The notes under the pieces: generated by a model | Database searches by the model: none | What the model saw: the letters and a program-made list of their open reading frames with translations, nothing else | Told to the model about the DNA's origin: nothing | Shown here: positions 42,442-51,663 of the stretch, piece by piece | Position numbering within the stretch: position 1 is the first letter of the stretch | Layout of the letters: each line of letters starts with the position of its first letter | Program-made: the position numbers and the translations under genes | DNA from: Suilimivivens sp963650485 | Lineage (GTDB): Bacteria; Bacillota; Clostridia; Lachnospirales; Lachnospiraceae | Direction: 5' to 3' | Length of the DNA: 64,000 nt | Assembly: GCA_963650485.1 (NCBI GenBank) | Contig: CAVJLN010000007.1 | Span: 10,413 to 74,412 of the forward strand

Positions 42442-43770
42442 TTACTTCACATAACTATCTGTATCTGCAGCAATCTTCGCACTGTATTCCTTAACCGCTG
42501 AGGAAGGTTCATAGCCCTGCTCATCAAACAGGAACTCATGCAGCCAGGTAACATTGGATTCCAGACTTTCCGGAACAACACAGCTTCCCTTCTTACCAAT
42601 ATTACCGGTTTTCAACATATCCGAATTCGGGAATCCACCCTCATCTACAATATTGTATTTACTGATATTACCAAGGAGTGACACAATTTCGGTAAGATCA
42701 AGAGATGTATATACCTTATCAAATACAGAGCTTGCAATCTTCTCAAGCTGTGCAGGAGTTGCTTTCTTTGCCTCATCTGCTACAGCCTTCAATACACGCC
42801 GCTGTCTTGCAGTACGTTCAAAGTCATTCCCAACATAACGGATACGACAGTAAGCAGTTGCCTGCAAACCGTTCAGCTTCTGGTATCCGGCCTGAGTTAC
42901 CGGTGTATAGCTTCCTTCTGCCGCGGTATAGGTTTTACCATCCTTCGATGTACCGACAATACTGATCTGATAATTATTCAGATGAGAAATTTCTTCTTCC
43001 TTGACATCAATATAAACACCGCCCAAGGCATCAATGGTCTCTGTAAGGCCGCTGAATCCAACGGTTACGAAATCAGTAATGTTCATATCCAGATTCATGT
43101 TCAGCATATTGATCGCCTGCATCGGTCCGCCCTTTGCATAAGCAGCATTACACTTATTATAGGTGTCATTGCTCAAGTTCAGGTACGTATCACGATAAAC
43201 GCTGACCAGCTTACAATCGCCGGTATCCAGATTAATGGATGCAATCATAATCGTATCGCTTCGGGTATTCTTGGTCAGCGCTCCCTCTGTGGAGTCTACA
43301 CCGAATAATGCAATATTACGATAGCCCTGTAATACCGAGCCTTCCTGTTCCTGCAGTTCCTCAACCTCCGGATTGATGACAATATCTTCCTCCGGCAGAT
43401 CCACCTTACCAACCTTTTCCGTTTTCAAAACGGTCCATAATACCAAAATCATCAGTAAAAGTACCAGAATTTCTACAATAAACAAGATAATCTTGGAAGT
43501 TTTCTTCTTTTTCTTTTTGCCGCTCCTGTTATTTGAGGATTTCTTCGAAGGGGCACTCTTTCCTCCCCTGGAAGAACGGCTGTCTTCATAATAATCATCT
43601 TCGTAATAATCATCCTCATAGTAGTCATCTCTTCTGGATGATGTTCTTTTCTGCGAAGAGCTTCGTGCAGCCTGACTGTGCTGTGCCGGTCTCTTCTGCA
43701 CAGGTCTTCCCTGCGAAGTCCTGCCTTGTGATGATCTTCCCTGTGAAGGTCTTTGATTATTTGTGGTCAT
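42442..43770 (-). CDS. LytR-CpsA-Psr (LCP) family protein
   Basis: A membrane enzyme that attaches polyprenyl-linked glycans to peptidoglycan. The protein (442 residues from the ATG at 43770, which has AAGGGAGAAAAGG upstream) has a cytoplasmic low-complexity tail with QGR repeats (about 6-25) and DDYYE repeats (about 45-62). A Lys-rich stop and one transmembrane helix (ILFIVEILVLLLMILVLW, about 93-112) follow. The LCP domain contains NIALFGVDSTEG, TRSDTIMIASINL, VSVYRDTYL and ARQRRVLKAV. It probably ligates the polysaccharide made by this cluster. Confidence 0.94.
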   Translation of the reverse strand: MTTNNQRPSQGRSSQGRTSQGRPVQKRPAQHSQAARSSSQKRTSSRRDDYYEDDYYEDDYYEDSRSSRGGKSAPSKKSSNNRSGKKKKKKTSKIILFIVEILVLLLMILVLWTVLKTEKVGKVDLPEEDIVINPEVEELQEQEGSVLQGYRNIALFGVDSTEGALTKNTRSDTIMIASINLDTGDCKLVSVYRDTYLNLSNDTYNKCNAAYAKGGPMQAINMLNMNLDMNITDFVTVGFSGLTETIDALGGVYIDVKEEEISHLNNYQISIVGTSKDGKTYTAAEGSYTPVTQAGYQKLNGLQATAYCRIRYVGNDFERTARQRRVLKAVADEAKKATPAQLEKIASSVFDKVYTSLDLTEIVSLLGNISKYNIVDEGGFPNSDMLKTGNIGKKGSCVVPESLESNVTWLHEFLFDEQGYEPSSAVKEYSAKIAADTDSYVK

Positions 43771-43894
43771 ACCTTTTCTCCCTTTCAAATACCATATCTG
43801 GGTTTCTCTTTCGTTCTCCCCACAAAGTAGCATTTTACCATATTAATGTTTCCAATTCAACCCGATTCATGCAAACTCAGGAACTGCCACGCCT

Positions 43895-45304
43895 TTAATA
43901 GGCATTCTTATTCACAAAACCTTTAAAAATGGTCATAAAAAGAATTTTGATATCGAGGGCAAGGCTCCAGTTCTCAATATAAAACAGATCATACTCAATA
44001 CGTTTGCGGATTGATGTATCGCCGCGATATCCATTGACCTGTGCCCAGCCGGTCAGTCCCGGACGCACCTGATGCTTAATCATATATCTCGGGATTTCTT
44101 CCTTATATTTATCGACCCACTGCGGGCGCTCCGGCCGTGGTCCGACCAGTGACATTTCTCCCATCAGAATGTTAAAGAGCTGCGGCAGCTCATCAAGGCT
44201 GGTTTTACGCATAAATTTCCCAACCTTTGTAACCCGCGGATCATTCTTGACCGTCCATGCATTTTCCTCTGCGGACTGTTTCTGCACTTCCATCGTCCGA
44301 AATTTGTACATCTTAAATACCTTATTATGAAGTCCTACACGCTCCTGTTTAAAAATCACCGGTCCTTCACTGCTTGTTTTTACTAAAACCGCACAGACCA
44401 GCATCACCGGAGAAGCAATAATAATACCAAAGCAGGCTCCAATGATATCCATGGTTCTTTTTAATATACTATTCACAGCGTTCGATAATGGTACATAACG
44501 GATGTTGATAACCGGAAGCCCCATCAGATCCTCCGTATAAGGATGGCTTGGAACCAGGGAGTTGTAATCCGGAATAAACTTCGTATGCACACCCGACTTC
44601 TCACACAGATCCACAATGGACTCCAGCTGTTCATAATCTTTCAACGCAAGCGTAATCGCAATTTCATCCAGCTTGTTCTCCGGAAGAATATACTTGATAT
44701 TCTCTATTCTTCCCACAACCTTAACTCCCTTATACACAGTACCGCTCGGCATTGTATCATCGAGAATTCCCCGGATCACATAGCCCCACTGTGGATTGGC
44801 AATAATTCTGGTAATATATTCCTCTGCAGCACTGGAATAACCAACCAGCAGAATGTACTTCAGGTTATAACCCTTTCTGCGGAAAAAATACAGAATGTTC
44901 CGGATCATCGTCCTGCACAGGGTCATCAGAATGATATTGATGATATAAAAGGCACCCAGCACGAATCGGGAAATATCAAGCTGATTGATCATGTACAACA
45001 GGGTCATAAACAGAATGAGACCCACGGTATTTGCCTTTACAATTGCAAAAAGCTCGTATTTACGTCTGGTTGCACGCTTCGGAGCATATAAATTAAAGAA
45101 ATAATACAGCACCAGATAAAGTGGAACCAGAATATACAACGCACGGAAGTACGTGTACATATCCAGTACACCGACATTCGGATCTGTTTCTGCAAAACCG
45201 GTAGCAAATTTCAGATACCATGCCATGAGATAGGAGATTGCCGTCACAACAGCATCAATCAACACATGGATTCGATTCAATAATTTCTGATTGTCCTTAA
45301 TCAT
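43895..45304 (-). CDS. Polyprenyl-phosphate sugar-phosphate transferase (WbaP/CpsE type)
   Basis: It starts the glycan by moving a sugar-1-phosphate onto undecaprenyl phosphate. The 469-residue protein has about four N-terminal transmembrane helices, a Rossmann-like CoA-binding-type region (VGYSSAAEEYITRII) and a fifth helix near 285-305. The catalytic C-terminal domain contains KRTMDIIGACFGIIIASPVM, KMYKFRTM, KTSLDELPQLFNILMGEMSL and GPRPERPQW. AAAGG precedes the ATG. Confidence 0.94.
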   Translation of the reverse strand: MIKDNQKLLNRIHVLIDAVVTAISYLMAWYLKFATGFAETDPNVGVLDMYTYFRALYILVPLYLVLYYFFNLYAPKRATRRKYELFAIVKANTVGLILFMTLLYMINQLDISRFVLGAFYIINIILMTLCRTMIRNILYFFRRKGYNLKYILLVGYSSAAEEYITRIIANPQWGYVIRGILDDTMPSGTVYKGVKVVGRIENIKYILPENKLDEIAITLALKDYEQLESIVDLCEKSGVHTKFIPDYNSLVPSHPYTEDLMGLPVINIRYVPLSNAVNSILKRTMDIIGACFGIIIASPVMLVCAVLVKTSSEGPVIFKQERVGLHNKVFKMYKFRTMEVQKQSAEENAWTVKNDPRVTKVGKFMRKTSLDELPQLFNILMGEMSLVGPRPERPQWVDKYKEEIPRYMIKHQVRPGLTGWAQVNGYRGDTSIRKRIEYDLFYIENWSLALDIKILFMTIFKGFVNKNAY

Positions 45305-45317
45305 TGCACAAGCCTTT

Positions 45318-46280
45318 CTACCACCACAGGCGGCGGAACATATTCACCCATAACTGTAGTTGTATTGCCACATAATTTCCAAGATGTTTCATGGAAAATC
45401 TTACCTTATGTTCTCTTCCTTTCTTAGAAAAGACAAGCTGAAAGCCCTTTCCAAGACCTTTCATATAATCTGCTCCCAGCCCCTTTTTCAGGAAAAACAA
45501 AAGCTTCACAAGATACCCCAAAAACAGGAACGGAAGATTTAATAACACCTGTAATATCGGCATGTTTTTATAAATCAGATAGATACTGTTCCGGGAAGAC
45601 AAAGCCACCTTGAACTTATTATGTCTCGATCCGGATGATCCGCTTCCTGCATGAAGAACCACGGAAGACGGTGCATAGAAGCTCCGGTATCCATGGATAT
45701 TCGCACGATACCCAACATCAATATCTTCCAGATAGGCAAAATGCTTCTCATCAAAATCACCGATTTCTTCAAACACAGCTTTCCGGTAAAGCGCTGCCCC
45801 GGCACAGGAAGAAAAAACAGGTGTTTCTTTTGAAAATTCTCCGGTTTTCCGATCCTTTCCGCGTGCAAACGCCCAACCTAATGCACAATAAAAATCTCCG
45901 GCACTGTCAATCAGCTCCGGATTCTTCATCTGCAACATTTTCGCAGCTACAGAAAACGCATTCGGATGACGTTCCATTGCAGCTTCCAGTTCTTCGATTG
46001 TATCTTTTAAAACAACGGTATCATTATTTAACAGAAAAACATATTCTGTACCTGCCGCACGGATTCCGATATTCACTGCCGCACTGAATCCGCAGTTTTC
46101 GGGAAGTGCAATCAGCTTTACCATCGGGAACTCATCCTTCACCATGGCAGTGCTTTCATCGGCAGAATCGTTATCTACCACAATTATGGCAGGAACCACG
46201 CTCCCCTCCAATAGGGAAGTAAGGCAGTCCCGCAGATAGTCCCTTCCATTGTAATTGGGAATTACCACCGTCGTTTTCAT
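45318..46280 (-). CDS. GT2 family glycosyltransferase
   Basis: A 320-residue GT-A enzyme with VVIPNYNGRDYLRDCLTSL, VVDNDSADES, LLNNDTVVLKDTIEEL and the metal/acceptor block FFAYLEDIDVGYR. The C-terminal hydrophobic segment (about 250-275) may associate with the membrane. It is close to the WbbL/rhamnosyltransferase subgroup by motif style, so transfer of rhamnose or a related sugar onto the growing glycan is inferred. AGGAC precedes the ATG; the gap to the next gene is 13 bp. Confidence 0.92.
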   Translation of the reverse strand: MKTTVVIPNYNGRDYLRDCLTSLLEGSVVPAIIVVDNDSADESTAMVKDEFPMVKLIALPENCGFSAAVNIGIRAAGTEYVFLLNNDTVVLKDTIEELEAAMERHPNAFSVAAKMLQMKNPELIDSAGDFYCALGWAFARGKDRKTGEFSKETPVFSSCAGAALYRKAVFEEIGDFDEKHFAYLEDIDVGYRANIHGYRSFYAPSSVVLHAGSGSSGSRHNKFKVALSSRNSIYLIYKNMPILQVLLNLPFLFLGYLVKLLFFLKKGLGADYMKGLGKGFQLVFSKKGREHKVRFSMKHLGNYVAIQLQLWVNMFRRLWW

Positions 46281-46289
46281 GCTTCTGTC

Positions 46290-47678
46290 CTATCTTCCAT
46301 CCACTCGCTGCACCATTTCCGGATCCCAGACGATTCGTTTTCCTCTTCTGCGAAGTTCTTCACAGAATCTCAGGCTCAATTCCTGATAATATGCATCCGT
46401 TTTAAGGAGATCCTGATATAAGAAATATCCCGTATGGGGATGCGTAACATATGCCCGTCCGGTGAGCTCTGTCAGCACCCTCTGTGCTTCCTCTGAACAT
46501 TTCATGCAGCGTACATCCACTGCATATGCCTCCTGCTGACAGGATGCCCGGTGCATATAACCACTATATTCTTTATGGAGTCCCAGATATAAGGGCTCCT
46601 TGTTTTCATCATAAATACCGCCAACCATGCGGTTATGCCGGTCAATCAGCTTTCCTCCGACCACAGCTACATCCGGCCGGTTACTTATCAGATCCGGCTG
46701 ATAATTTACACGAAAGAATCCCAGATGACAGGTATGAACCACGTCAGCCTGATACTCCCGTGCCTTTAGAAAATCCTCTACTGCCCGTTTTCCGGCTTCA
46801 TAAGCATAACGCTTGCTTTCCGGATTCTCTGACGTAGAGCCTTCATAACATCTCCAGTGATACAGTACCTTCGGGATATGGGTAATCGGAAGCTCTGCCT
46901 TTCTGGCAGCATACCTGTCCTCTCCCATCATCCGGTCTACGGCCCGCAGGATGATATCATGATCCTGTGCCCCATCGACACTACTGCGGAATCCCAGCTC
47001 CTGCATAAGTTTTCTCTGCATAACAAGCAGATGACAAATATAATTATTTGATAATATTAAATCCAGATTAAACTCTGGTTTCCGATTTACTTCATAAAAT
47101 GAAGTTCCATCGCTGTTACATTTATCCTCATCAGAATATAACATGCGTAATTCTATGTTTTTCTTCCGATACGCCTCAATCACAGCGGCACATTCAAACA
47201 GCGCATCCCTTGTCAGTAAATCATCGTGATCGAGCAATGCAACATATTCTCCGGCTGCCGCTTTCAATGCTTCATTCGTGTTTCCGGATATACCCAGATT
47301 CTCTTTCAGTCTGTAATAATGGATACGTGAATCCTCATATCCCTTTACCACCTCGGATACCCGATCCGTTTTACTGGCATCTGCAAGAATCAGNNNNNNN
47401 NNNNNNNNNNNNNNNNNNNNNNNNNNNNNNNNNNNNNNNNNNNNNNNNNNNNNNNNNNNNNNNNNNNNNNNNNNNNNNNNNNNNNNNNNNNNNNNNNNNN
47501 NNNNNNNNNNNNNNNNNNNNNNNNNNNNNNNNNNNNNNNNNNNNNNNNNNNNNNNNNNNNNNNNNNNNNNNNNNNNNNNNNNNNNNNNNNNNNNNNNNNN
47601 NNNNNNNNNNNNNNNNNNNNNNNNNNNNNNNNNNNNNNNNNNNNNNNNNNNNNNNNNNNNNNNNNNNNNTTTTGCCAT
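46290..47678 (-). CDS. GT2 family glycosyltransferase, interrupted by an assembly gap
   Basis: Residues 4 to about 95 are unknown because of 276 Ns; start and stop are present and in frame, so a gene of about 462 residues is likely if the gap length is right. Visible parts include YRLKENLGISGNTNEALKAA, YVALLDHDDLLTRDAL, the acidic DEDKCNSDG and the block FRSSVDGAQDHDIILRAVDR. The text is close to the first GT domain of the 667-residue protein at 49499. The missing piece would hold the N-terminal nucleotide-binding strand. Confidence 0.85.
   Translation of the reverse strand: MAKXXXXXXXXXXXXXXXXXXXXXXXXXXXXXXXXXXXXXXXXXXXXXXXXXXXXXXXXXXXXXXXXXXXXXXXXXXXXXXXXXXXXXXXXXXXXLILADASKTDRVSEVVKGYEDSRIHYYRLKENLGISGNTNEALKAAAGEYVALLDHDDLLTRDALFECAAVIEAYRKKNIELRMLYSDEDKCNSDGTSFYEVNRKPEFNLDLILSNNYICHLLVMQRKLMQELGFRSSVDGAQDHDIILRAVDRMMGEDRYAARKAELPITHIPKVLYHWRCYEGSTSENPESKRYAYEAGKRAVEDFLKAREYQADVVHTCHLGFFRVNYQPDLISNRPDVAVVGGKLIDRHNRMVGGIYDENKEPLYLGLHKEYSGYMHRASCQQEAYAVDVRCMKCSEEAQRVLTELTGRAYVTHPHTGYFLYQDLLKTDAYYQELSLRFCEELRRRGKRIVWDPEMVQRVDGR
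47394..47669. other. Assembly gap (Ns)
   Basis: A run of 276 unknown bases falls inside a GT2 gene. Similar GT2 N-terminal sequences occur nearby, so a repeat-induced break is possible; true length may differ from 276. Confidence 0.99.
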
Positions 47679-47687
47679 AATTTCGAC

Positions 47688-49409
47688 TTACAGAACGGCC
47701 TTGAGATCCTCTGTCAGCTTATTCAGCTTCTCTTCTGCATCCTGAAGGCTGGTTCCCTTTACTCCCATATAGAACTTGATCTTCGGCTCTGTTCCGGAAG
47801 GACGTGCACAGCACCAGGAATCATTCGTAAGATCGAAGTAAAGTACGTTGGACTTCGGAAGACCAGTAGGTCTGGCTGCTCCGGTAGCAAGGTCTGTAAT
47901 CACATCCCTGTCGTAGTCACGAAGCTCCTTTACCTGTAATTCTCCAAAGTTCTTCGGAGGGTTGCTTCTTAATTTGTCCATCATCTCTGCAATCTGCCTG
48001 GAGCCGTCGATACCCTTTAAGGTGATAGCATACTGTGTTTCCTTATAATATCCGTATTCTTCATAGAGCTTCAGCATCTGATCCCATACGGTAATGCCAT
48101 TCTTCTTGCACCATGCAGCCACCTCGCACAGACACATTACGGCAACAACAGCATCCTTATCTCTTGCATGAGTACCTGCAAGACAACCATAGCTTTCTTC
48201 CAGACCGAATACATAATTGTTGGAATTACTCTGTTCAAAGAACTTAATCTGCTCACCGATATACTTGAAACCGGTCAGTACTTCTACGAAACGTACTCCA
48301 TAAGCCTCTGCAATGGCACGTGCCATATTCGTGGTAACAATGGTCGTAACGAGTGCAGGATGAACAGGCATGGTCTTTGTTGCGGTACGTTCTCTCAAAA
48401 TGTATTCGGCAATCAGCATTCCGGACATATTTCCGGTAAACGGTACGTATTCGCCGGTCTTTGTATCCAGTGCATAAATACCAAGACGGTCTGCATCCGG
48501 GTCGGTTGCCAGCACGATATCTGCATTCTTTTCCTTAGCAAGCTTTAATGCAAGGGTAAATGCCTTCGGATCCTCCGGATTCGGGTATTCCAGCGTAGTA
48601 AAGTCGGGATCCGGAAGCTCCTGCTCCGGTACGACATACACATGCTTAAAACCAAGCTCGGAAAGAATACGGCGAACCGGTACGTTTCCTGTTCCATGGA
48701 ACGGAGAATATACGATACGGATATCATCTGCAACTTCCTTAATAATATCCGGATGAATAATCTGCTTCTTTAACTCTGCCATATAAGCATCGTCAATTTC
48801 CTTACCGATCACAACATAAAGTCCCTGATCCATTGCATCCTTCTTATCCATGGTCTTTACAGAATGATAATCGGTTACAGCCTTTACCTCTGCAATAATT
48901 TCTTTATCTTTAGGAGCGGTTACCTGTGCACCATCTTCCCAGTAAGCCTTGTATCCGTTATATTCCGGGGGATTGTGGCTTGCGGTAATGACGATACCCG
49001 AAATACAATGTAAGGTACGGAGTGCAAAGGAAAGCTCGGGAGTCGGGCGGAGTGCATCAAACACATAAGCCTTGATTCCGTTTGCTGCAAGACAAAGTGC
49101 TGCTTCATCTGCAAATTCCGGTGACATTCTTCTGGAATCGTATGCAATTGCAACGCCTCTGTCCTTGCCGCCCTGCTTGATAATGTAGTTTGCAAGTCCC
49201 TGTGTTGCCTTACGAACAGTATAAATGTTCATACGGTTCGTTCCTGCTCCGATCACACCACGAAGTCCACCGGTACCAAATTCCAGTTCTTTATAGAAAC
49301 GGTCTTCGATTTCCTTCTCATTCCCTGAAATCGCCTGCAATTCTGCCTTTGTCTTCTCGTCAAAATAAGAATCCTTTAACCAGAAATCATATTGCTCTTT
49401 GTAGCTCAT
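47688..49409 (-). CDS. Alpha-phosphoglucomutase/phosphomannomutase
   Basis: It interconverts glucose-6-phosphate and glucose-1-phosphate, the substrate of RfbA. The 573-residue alpha-phosphohexomutase has the active serine loop VITASHNPPEYNGYKAYW, the metal loop VLATDPDADRLG, the sugar-binding GLEESYG and the phosphate-binding RPSGTEPKIKFYMGV. This long form matches Firmicute PgcA. Its place inside the polysaccharide cluster points to sugar-nucleotide supply. Confidence 0.96.
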   Translation of the reverse strand: MSYKEQYDFWLKDSYFDEKTKAELQAISGNEKEIEDRFYKELEFGTGGLRGVIGAGTNRMNIYTVRKATQGLANYIIKQGGKDRGVAIAYDSRRMSPEFADEAALCLAANGIKAYVFDALRPTPELSFALRTLHCISGIVITASHNPPEYNGYKAYWEDGAQVTAPKDKEIIAEVKAVTDYHSVKTMDKKDAMDQGLYVVIGKEIDDAYMAELKKQIIHPDIIKEVADDIRIVYSPFHGTGNVPVRRILSELGFKHVYVVPEQELPDPDFTTLEYPNPEDPKAFTLALKLAKEKNADIVLATDPDADRLGIYALDTKTGEYVPFTGNMSGMLIAEYILRERTATKTMPVHPALVTTIVTTNMARAIAEAYGVRFVEVLTGFKYIGEQIKFFEQSNSNNYVFGLEESYGCLAGTHARDKDAVVAVMCLCEVAAWCKKNGITVWDQMLKLYEEYGYYKETQYAITLKGIDGSRQIAEMMDKLRSNPPKNFGELQVKELRDYDRDVITDLATGAARPTGLPKSNVLYFDLTNDSWCCARPSGTEPKIKFYMGVKGTSLQDAEEKLNKLTEDLKAVL

Positions 49410-49498
49410 AACTGCTCCTCCTGTTTACGATATTTTGATCATCCTCCTGTCATTTAAACCGGCATTCAGACTACCAGAAATATTTTACCACAATATCC

Positions 49499-51502
49499 CT
49501 ATATTTTCAAAGCAAAGTCACTCCGATCCAACGAAAAATTCGGATTGTAGTACGGGTCGCCCTTTGCAAGAACCTCTTTCCACTTCGTCCGGAAGTGCTC
49601 GGACTCCTTATTATAGCGCTCTGCCTTTTCTCCCTGATCATCCAGTCCTCTGGAAATGGACTCAAAATGGTACAACTCCGCAAACGGGGTAAAGACATTT
49701 AAGTAACCCTTTTCCCGCAGCTTCAGACAGAAGTCCACATCATTTAAGGAAATGGCAAAGTCCTCCGAAAGACCTCCCACCTCGTCATAAAGACTCTTTT
49801 TTACCAAAAGGCAGGCCCCCGTTACCGCAGATACATTCTGCGCATAGCAAAGTCTTCCCATATAACCGAGGTTATCCCGGTGCTGCCCGTAATGGCTGTG
49901 TCCCGCTGTCCGGTGTGCTCCAAGTCCCAGCACCACGCCTGCATGCTGAATCGTTTTATTCGCATAATAGAGCTTCGCTCCCACAGCCGCCACGTCCTGA
50001 CGCTGCGCATACATCAGAAGCTCCTCCATCCAGTTCACGGTAATCACCTGCGTATCATTATTTAATAACAGAATATATTCTCCGCTGGCAAAGGAAACGC
50101 CGTAATTATTCACCCTGGAATAGTTGAACATCTCTCCCTCCCTGGGGGTATAGGTAACGACACGTATTTTTCGGTCGTTTTCCGTCGCACCATTTTCATA
50201 TACGGCCTGCAATTCCTTATAATAAGCAAAAATTTCCGGTGTTGTACTGTTGTTTTCTACCACGATAATTTCATAATTTTCATACGTGGACTTTTCAAGA
50301 ATCGAATCAATGCACCGCTTCAGATCCGGCTGATGATCCTTGTTGGCAATCACAATACTGATCTTCGGCGTCCCGATAATCTCATACCGGATCTTGAAAA
50401 TCGTCTCAAACGCCCTAGTGGAAGTAATCTGAAAATGCCTGAAGCCGTGACGGCGCAGATGGTCTGCCACCGCTCCTTTCGCAGCATCCACAACATAAGG
50501 CTTGGCTTCTACGCCGGATGCCACACTGCCCGGATGACACCGCCAGTAATAAAGAAGCTTCGGAACATGCACCACACATTTGGCACGATCGGTCAGCCGC
50601 AGGATCATATCATGGTCCTGACTGCCGTCAAACTGCGGCCGGAACAGCTCCGTACCATCCAGAAGCTCTCTCGCAAACACACTGAAATGACAGATGTAAT
50701 TATTGGCACGCAGATTATCAATCGCATAGTCGGGCTTAAAATGCATGGTCAGCATCTTATTGATGTCCCCGCTCTTAAACGTTGTTTCATCGCAGTATAT
50801 GTAATCTGCATTCTGCTCATTAATGGCTTTCACGTATTCATATAAGGCGCTCGGATGCAGAATATCATCATGATCAAACAGTCCGATATACTCTCCGGTT
50901 GCCAGCTTCAGACACTCATTGGTGTTTCCCGCAATTCCTTCGTTTTTCGAAAGCTTGTGATACACGATGCGTCCATCTGCTTTGGCTTCGTATTCCTTTA
51001 CCACCTCTGCCACATAAGCATGCGCATCGTCCGAGCCATCTGCCAGACACAATTCCCAGTTTGAATAGGTCTGATTCATCACGGAATCAATCATTTCCCG
51101 CAGGAATTCTTCGGGCGTATTAAATAACGGCACCAGAATACTGATCTTCACTCGCCGAGCAAAGTCCGCTTTCTGCTCTGCCTCCCGCCGTGCTTCATCC
51201 GGAAAGCTCTTCGTTCCAAACTGCTCCATGGCATGCTTTTCACGTTCCTTATATTTGATCTTGGCAGCAACCCCTTTAAGGGAACCGCAATTCTTCACTC
51301 TGGCTGCCTGACGGATGCACCAGTGCATACACCTTCTGGCAGGTGCTGATGCTTTCCAGACAGGATTGCTTTTAATCCGGTTCAGCTTAAAGTTCAGGTC
51401 ATCCACCTTCGCTTCCAGATCTGCCACACGTCCGGCAAGATCTGCATTCCGCAGATGCTCTTCTTCATATGCCTTTTGATAGTCCATTTCTTCCTGACTC
51501 AT
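49499..51502 (-). CDS. Two-domain GT2 glycosyltransferase
   Basis: A 667-residue protein with two GT-A modules after an N-terminal coiled coil (about 5-45). The first module starts VKISILVPLFNTPEEFL (about 130) with GLFDHDDILHPSAL and QFDGSQDHDMILRLTDR. The second starts PKISIVIANKDHQPDLKRC (about 385) with LLLNNDTQVITVNWMEELL and AISLNDVDFCLKLREKGY. It probably adds two sugar residues in sequence, as in rhamnan-type wall polysaccharide clusters. No membrane segment is seen. Confidence 0.92.
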   Translation of the reverse strand: MSQEEMDYQKAYEEEHLRNADLAGRVADLEAKVDDLNFKLNRIKSNPVWKASAPARRCMHWCIRQAARVKNCGSLKGVAAKIKYKEREKHAMEQFGTKSFPDEARREAEQKADFARRVKISILVPLFNTPEEFLREMIDSVMNQTYSNWELCLADGSDDAHAYVAEVVKEYEAKADGRIVYHKLSKNEGIAGNTNECLKLATGEYIGLFDHDDILHPSALYEYVKAINEQNADYIYCDETTFKSGDINKMLTMHFKPDYAIDNLRANNYICHFSVFARELLDGTELFRPQFDGSQDHDMILRLTDRAKCVVHVPKLLYYWRCHPGSVASGVEAKPYVVDAAKGAVADHLRRHGFRHFQITSTRAFETIFKIRYEIIGTPKISIVIANKDHQPDLKRCIDSILEKSTYENYEIIVVENNSTTPEIFAYYKELQAVYENGATENDRKIRVVTYTPREGEMFNYSRVNNYGVSFASGEYILLLNNDTQVITVNWMEELLMYAQRQDVAAVGAKLYYANKTIQHAGVVLGLGAHRTAGHSHYGQHRDNLGYMGRLCYAQNVSAVTGACLLVKKSLYDEVGGLSEDFAISLNDVDFCLKLREKGYLNVFTPFAELYHFESISRGLDDQGEKAERYNKESEHFRTKWKEVLAKGDPYYNPNFSLDRSDFALKI

Positions 51503-51663
51503 GGTTCTGGTCCTTTCTCCATTTCACTTTCTATCAAACAATTTCATTTAAGACTTTTGTATTTCGTTTCTATAATTAATCACTTCATGAATCATTTCTA
51601 TTTGTCATTTCCATCTTTCTTGATAAGAATAACAAATTACGGAATTCCGTTGCTGACAATTAC

